This document shows, in pieces, positions 6,518 to 7,295 of a DNA stretch of 7,295 bases. Under the pieces are notes generated by a model. That model ran no database searches. It saw only the letters and a program-made list of their open reading frames with translations, and was not told where the DNA came from. This DNA is from Burkholderiaceae bacterium (GTDB lineage Bacteria; Pseudomonadota; Gammaproteobacteria; Burkholderiales; Burkholderiaceae), in NCBI GenBank assembly GCA_017998575.1, contig JAGOCV010000201.1, positions 1 to 7,295 on the forward strand. Direction: 5' to 3'. The stretch's first letter is position 1; the number at the start of each line of letters is the position of its first letter. The position numbers and the translations under genes were made by a program.

Positions 6518-6803
6518 GGGGCCATGTGTGAGCGCGCAGGCTCTGGTTGCCTTGCGATGGATGTCTGAGGCCACGCATTCAAATACGGAACAAGGCATGC
6601 ATGTCGGAGACGCGCGGAGGCAGGCCAGGGGAAGGGGCCGCGATGGGCCCAGAGCTGCCGCACAGAACTCTCACGTCGTTGATCTTGCCGCCACGTTCCT
6701 CCGCATCAACCCATGTTCAGTGGCGCGCACGATCAAACTTCTATAGCGCGGTGAGACAGTGGCGTTTGAGAATCAACGACTTGGAGAGCGGCCGAGTTCA
6801 ACA

Positions 6804-6923
6804 TCACTGGCGTTCCGCAGTGGTGTTAGGCGCAACGGATCTGGGCGCAGTGTGGGACAGAACGATGCCGGTGAACCAGCTGCAGGCAGGCCAGCAGGCG
6901 GGGAACTGGTATCGATGTTTCAT
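6804..6923 (-). CDS. Small unrecognised minus-strand ORF (39 aa), possibly truncated
   Basis: This 39-residue frame begins with an ATG preceded by a good Shine-Dalgarno sequence (AGGGG at 6935-6931, 7 bases upstream). Its first 25 codons (MKHRYQFPACWPACSWFTGI and onward) are about 80% G/C at third positions, like real genes here. The signal fades after about 6848, so the original gene may have been cut off. The ATG overlaps a TGA of another frame as ATGA, the same kind of junction seen in the trb operon. I do not recognise the protein. It overlaps the reading frame of the next entry, so both cannot be ordinary full-length genes. Confidence 0.28.
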   Translation of the reverse strand: MKHRYQFPACWPACSWFTGIVLSHTAPRSVAPNTTAERQ

Positions 6924-7098
6924 GGCTCGTCCCCTGGCAGAGCCTGCACGTAGCCGCGTCGGTCAATGCATCGATCGTTTCTCGAAGCTGTGTCGCTGTG
7001 TAGATATGGCTTGCTGTCTGCGCGGTGGCGATGTTGCGCAGAGAAGTTTCGATTGAGCGCAAGCTATCAAGGAAAGGTTGTTGCTGGGTACCTGACAT
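6826..7098 (-). pseudogene. Unrecognised minus-strand ORF, probably frameshifted near its middle
   Basis: The ATG has GGAG (7108-7105) six bases upstream. The first 47 residues look like a genuine soluble helical protein (PFLDSLRSIETSLRNIATAQ at 8-27, QLRETIDALTD at 37-47). After residue 47 the translation turns Cys/His/Arg-rich and loses protein character. Near 6955-6960, restoring one base would instead give RGYVQALPGDEP and a TGA that overlaps a new ATG as ATGA. A single-base deletion in a gene of about 60 codons is therefore likely, but a real 90-residue protein cannot be excluded. I do not recognise the family. A minus-strand terminator-like hairpin lies upstream. Confidence 0.42.
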
Positions 7099-7117
7099 GC
7101 GGATCTCCGATTGCCGG

Positions 7118-7146
7118 AAAAGCCCCAGGCTTTGCCGTGGCTGGGG
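7118..7146 (-). terminator. Minus-strand terminator-like hairpin
   Basis: Read on the minus strand, CCCCAG (7146-7141) pairs with CTGGGG (7128-7123) around a 12-base loop and is followed by CTTTT. A competing small hairpin, AAAGCC-TGG-GGCTTT, overlaps it. It stands between the stop of the ORF entering from the right edge and the next minus-strand start, the usual place for a terminator. The stem is short, so confidence is moderate. Confidence 0.4.
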
Positions 7147-7154
7147 AGTCACGG

Positions 7155-7295
7155 TTATCTCTCGCGTCCTTGCTCGCGCGCTTTGGTCTTCGGTTCGGAG
7201 ACCACGTGGCCAGCGCGTAGGGTGCTGCTGATCCGCTTGAGCACCTGCGGCACGCGATGCGGTCTGCTCGTACGCAAAACGGCGCAGGGCTTCGC
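7155..7295 (-). CDS. 3' end of an unrecognised minus-strand gene, possible frameshift
   Basis: The last 46 codons of a frame enter from the right edge and end with TAA at 7157-7155. The C-terminal part (VLKRISSTLRAGHVVSEPKT and onward) has strong G/C third-position bias and looks like a real basic C-terminus. Nearer the window edge, another frame (EALRRFAYEQTASRAA) looks at least as protein-like. Joining the two near 7246-7251 by one base gives a smooth reading, so a frameshift is possible. The product is not recognised and most of the gene is outside the window. It may also be an intact gene whose short visible start simply looks atypical. Confidence 0.35.
   Translation of the reverse strand, partial: AKPCAVLRTSRPHRVPQVLKRISSTLRAGHVVSEPKTKAREQGRER

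Larger units (their letters stand above)
6291..6803 (+). other. Gene-poor stretch after the operon
   Basis: I see no convincing coding sequence on either strand in these roughly 510 bases. The open frames present have Cys/Arg/His-rich translations, lack good ribosome binding sites, and show no family features. GC content is visibly lower than in the trb genes (about 52% in 6421-6540). The stretch contains the dyad at 6467-6505 and the complementary pair at 6293-6302 and 6413-6422, listed separately. It could hold regulatory DNA, a small RNA, or the junction between the conjugative element and other DNA. I found no insertion sequence ends or target-site duplication. Confidence 0.6.

Noticed and set aside
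6499..6527. TTGACA followed 17 bases later by CCATGT as a promoter
   Set aside because: The -35 is perfect but the -10 matches poorly, and only a 14-codon ORF follows; retained only as part of the dyad description.
6226..6531. Plus-strand open frame of 101 codons after the DUF2274 gene
   Set aside because: It runs through the operon terminator, has no ribosome site, and its composition does not resemble its neighbours.
6445..6663. Minus-strand open frame of 72 codons and an inner ATG ORF of 26 codons
   Set aside because: No Shine-Dalgarno sequence, GC content like non-coding DNA, and the translation shows no protein-like pattern; it also runs through the dyad.
6916..6923. TGTTTCAT, a 7 of 8 match to the same recalled attachment core
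   Set aside because: An 8-base near-match is expected by chance in a kilobase, and no second copy or flanking structure supports it.
6547..7056. Plus-strand open frame of 169 codons
   Set aside because: It begins with TTG, lacks a convincing ribosome site, is rich in Cys and Arg, and lies opposite the better-supported minus-strand ORFs.

Overview
The window is GC-rich (a sampled stretch of trbG is about 70% GC) with strong G/C third-position preference. That points to a proteobacterium of the Pseudomonas, Xanthomonas or Burkholderiales kind. The first 6.2 kb is one tightly packed plus-strand operon for the mating-pair-formation apparatus of a conjugative element. It holds the 3' end of trbE, then trbJ, a trbK-like lipoprotein gene, trbL, trbF, trbG, trbI and a small DUF2274-type gene. 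The order E-J-K-L-F-G-I without trbH, followed by DUF2274, is the order I associate with Tn4371-like integrative conjugative elements rather than with RP4. The element type is inferred from order and protein character; no integrase, relaxase or attachment site is visible here.

The products fit together as a P-type (VirB/Trb) type IV secretion system. TrbE is the VirB4-like ATPase. TrbJ is an exported coiled-coil VirB5-like protein. TrbL is the polytopic VirB6-like inner-membrane protein. TrbF (VirB8-like), TrbG (VirB9-like, here with its own lipobox) and TrbI (VirB10-like) build the envelope-spanning core. TrbK is a small lipoprotein probably concerned with entry exclusion. Neighbours either overlap as ATGA (trbE/trbJ, trbK/trbL, trbF/trbG, trbI/DUF2274) or are separated by 2 to 18 bases, and nearly every start has a clear Shine-Dalgarno sequence. 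A good hairpin terminator lies 31 bases past the last gene.

From about 6291 to 6800 no convincing gene is seen. GC content falls to about 52% in 6421-6540. The stretch contains an imperfect 17-bp dyad followed by six Ts and a separate long-range complementary pair. From about 6804 to the right edge there are signs of small minus-strand genes that I do not recognise. Two places look as if a single-base change has moved the reading frame, so this may be a decaying gene cluster beside, or beyond, the end of the element.

The conjugation genes are a known system. The less ordinary observations are a canonical TTTTTTC slippery heptamer at the end of trbI, placed so that a -1 shift would fuse TrbI to the DUF2274 protein, the structured gene-poor stretch, and the unrecognised minus-strand remnant cluster.
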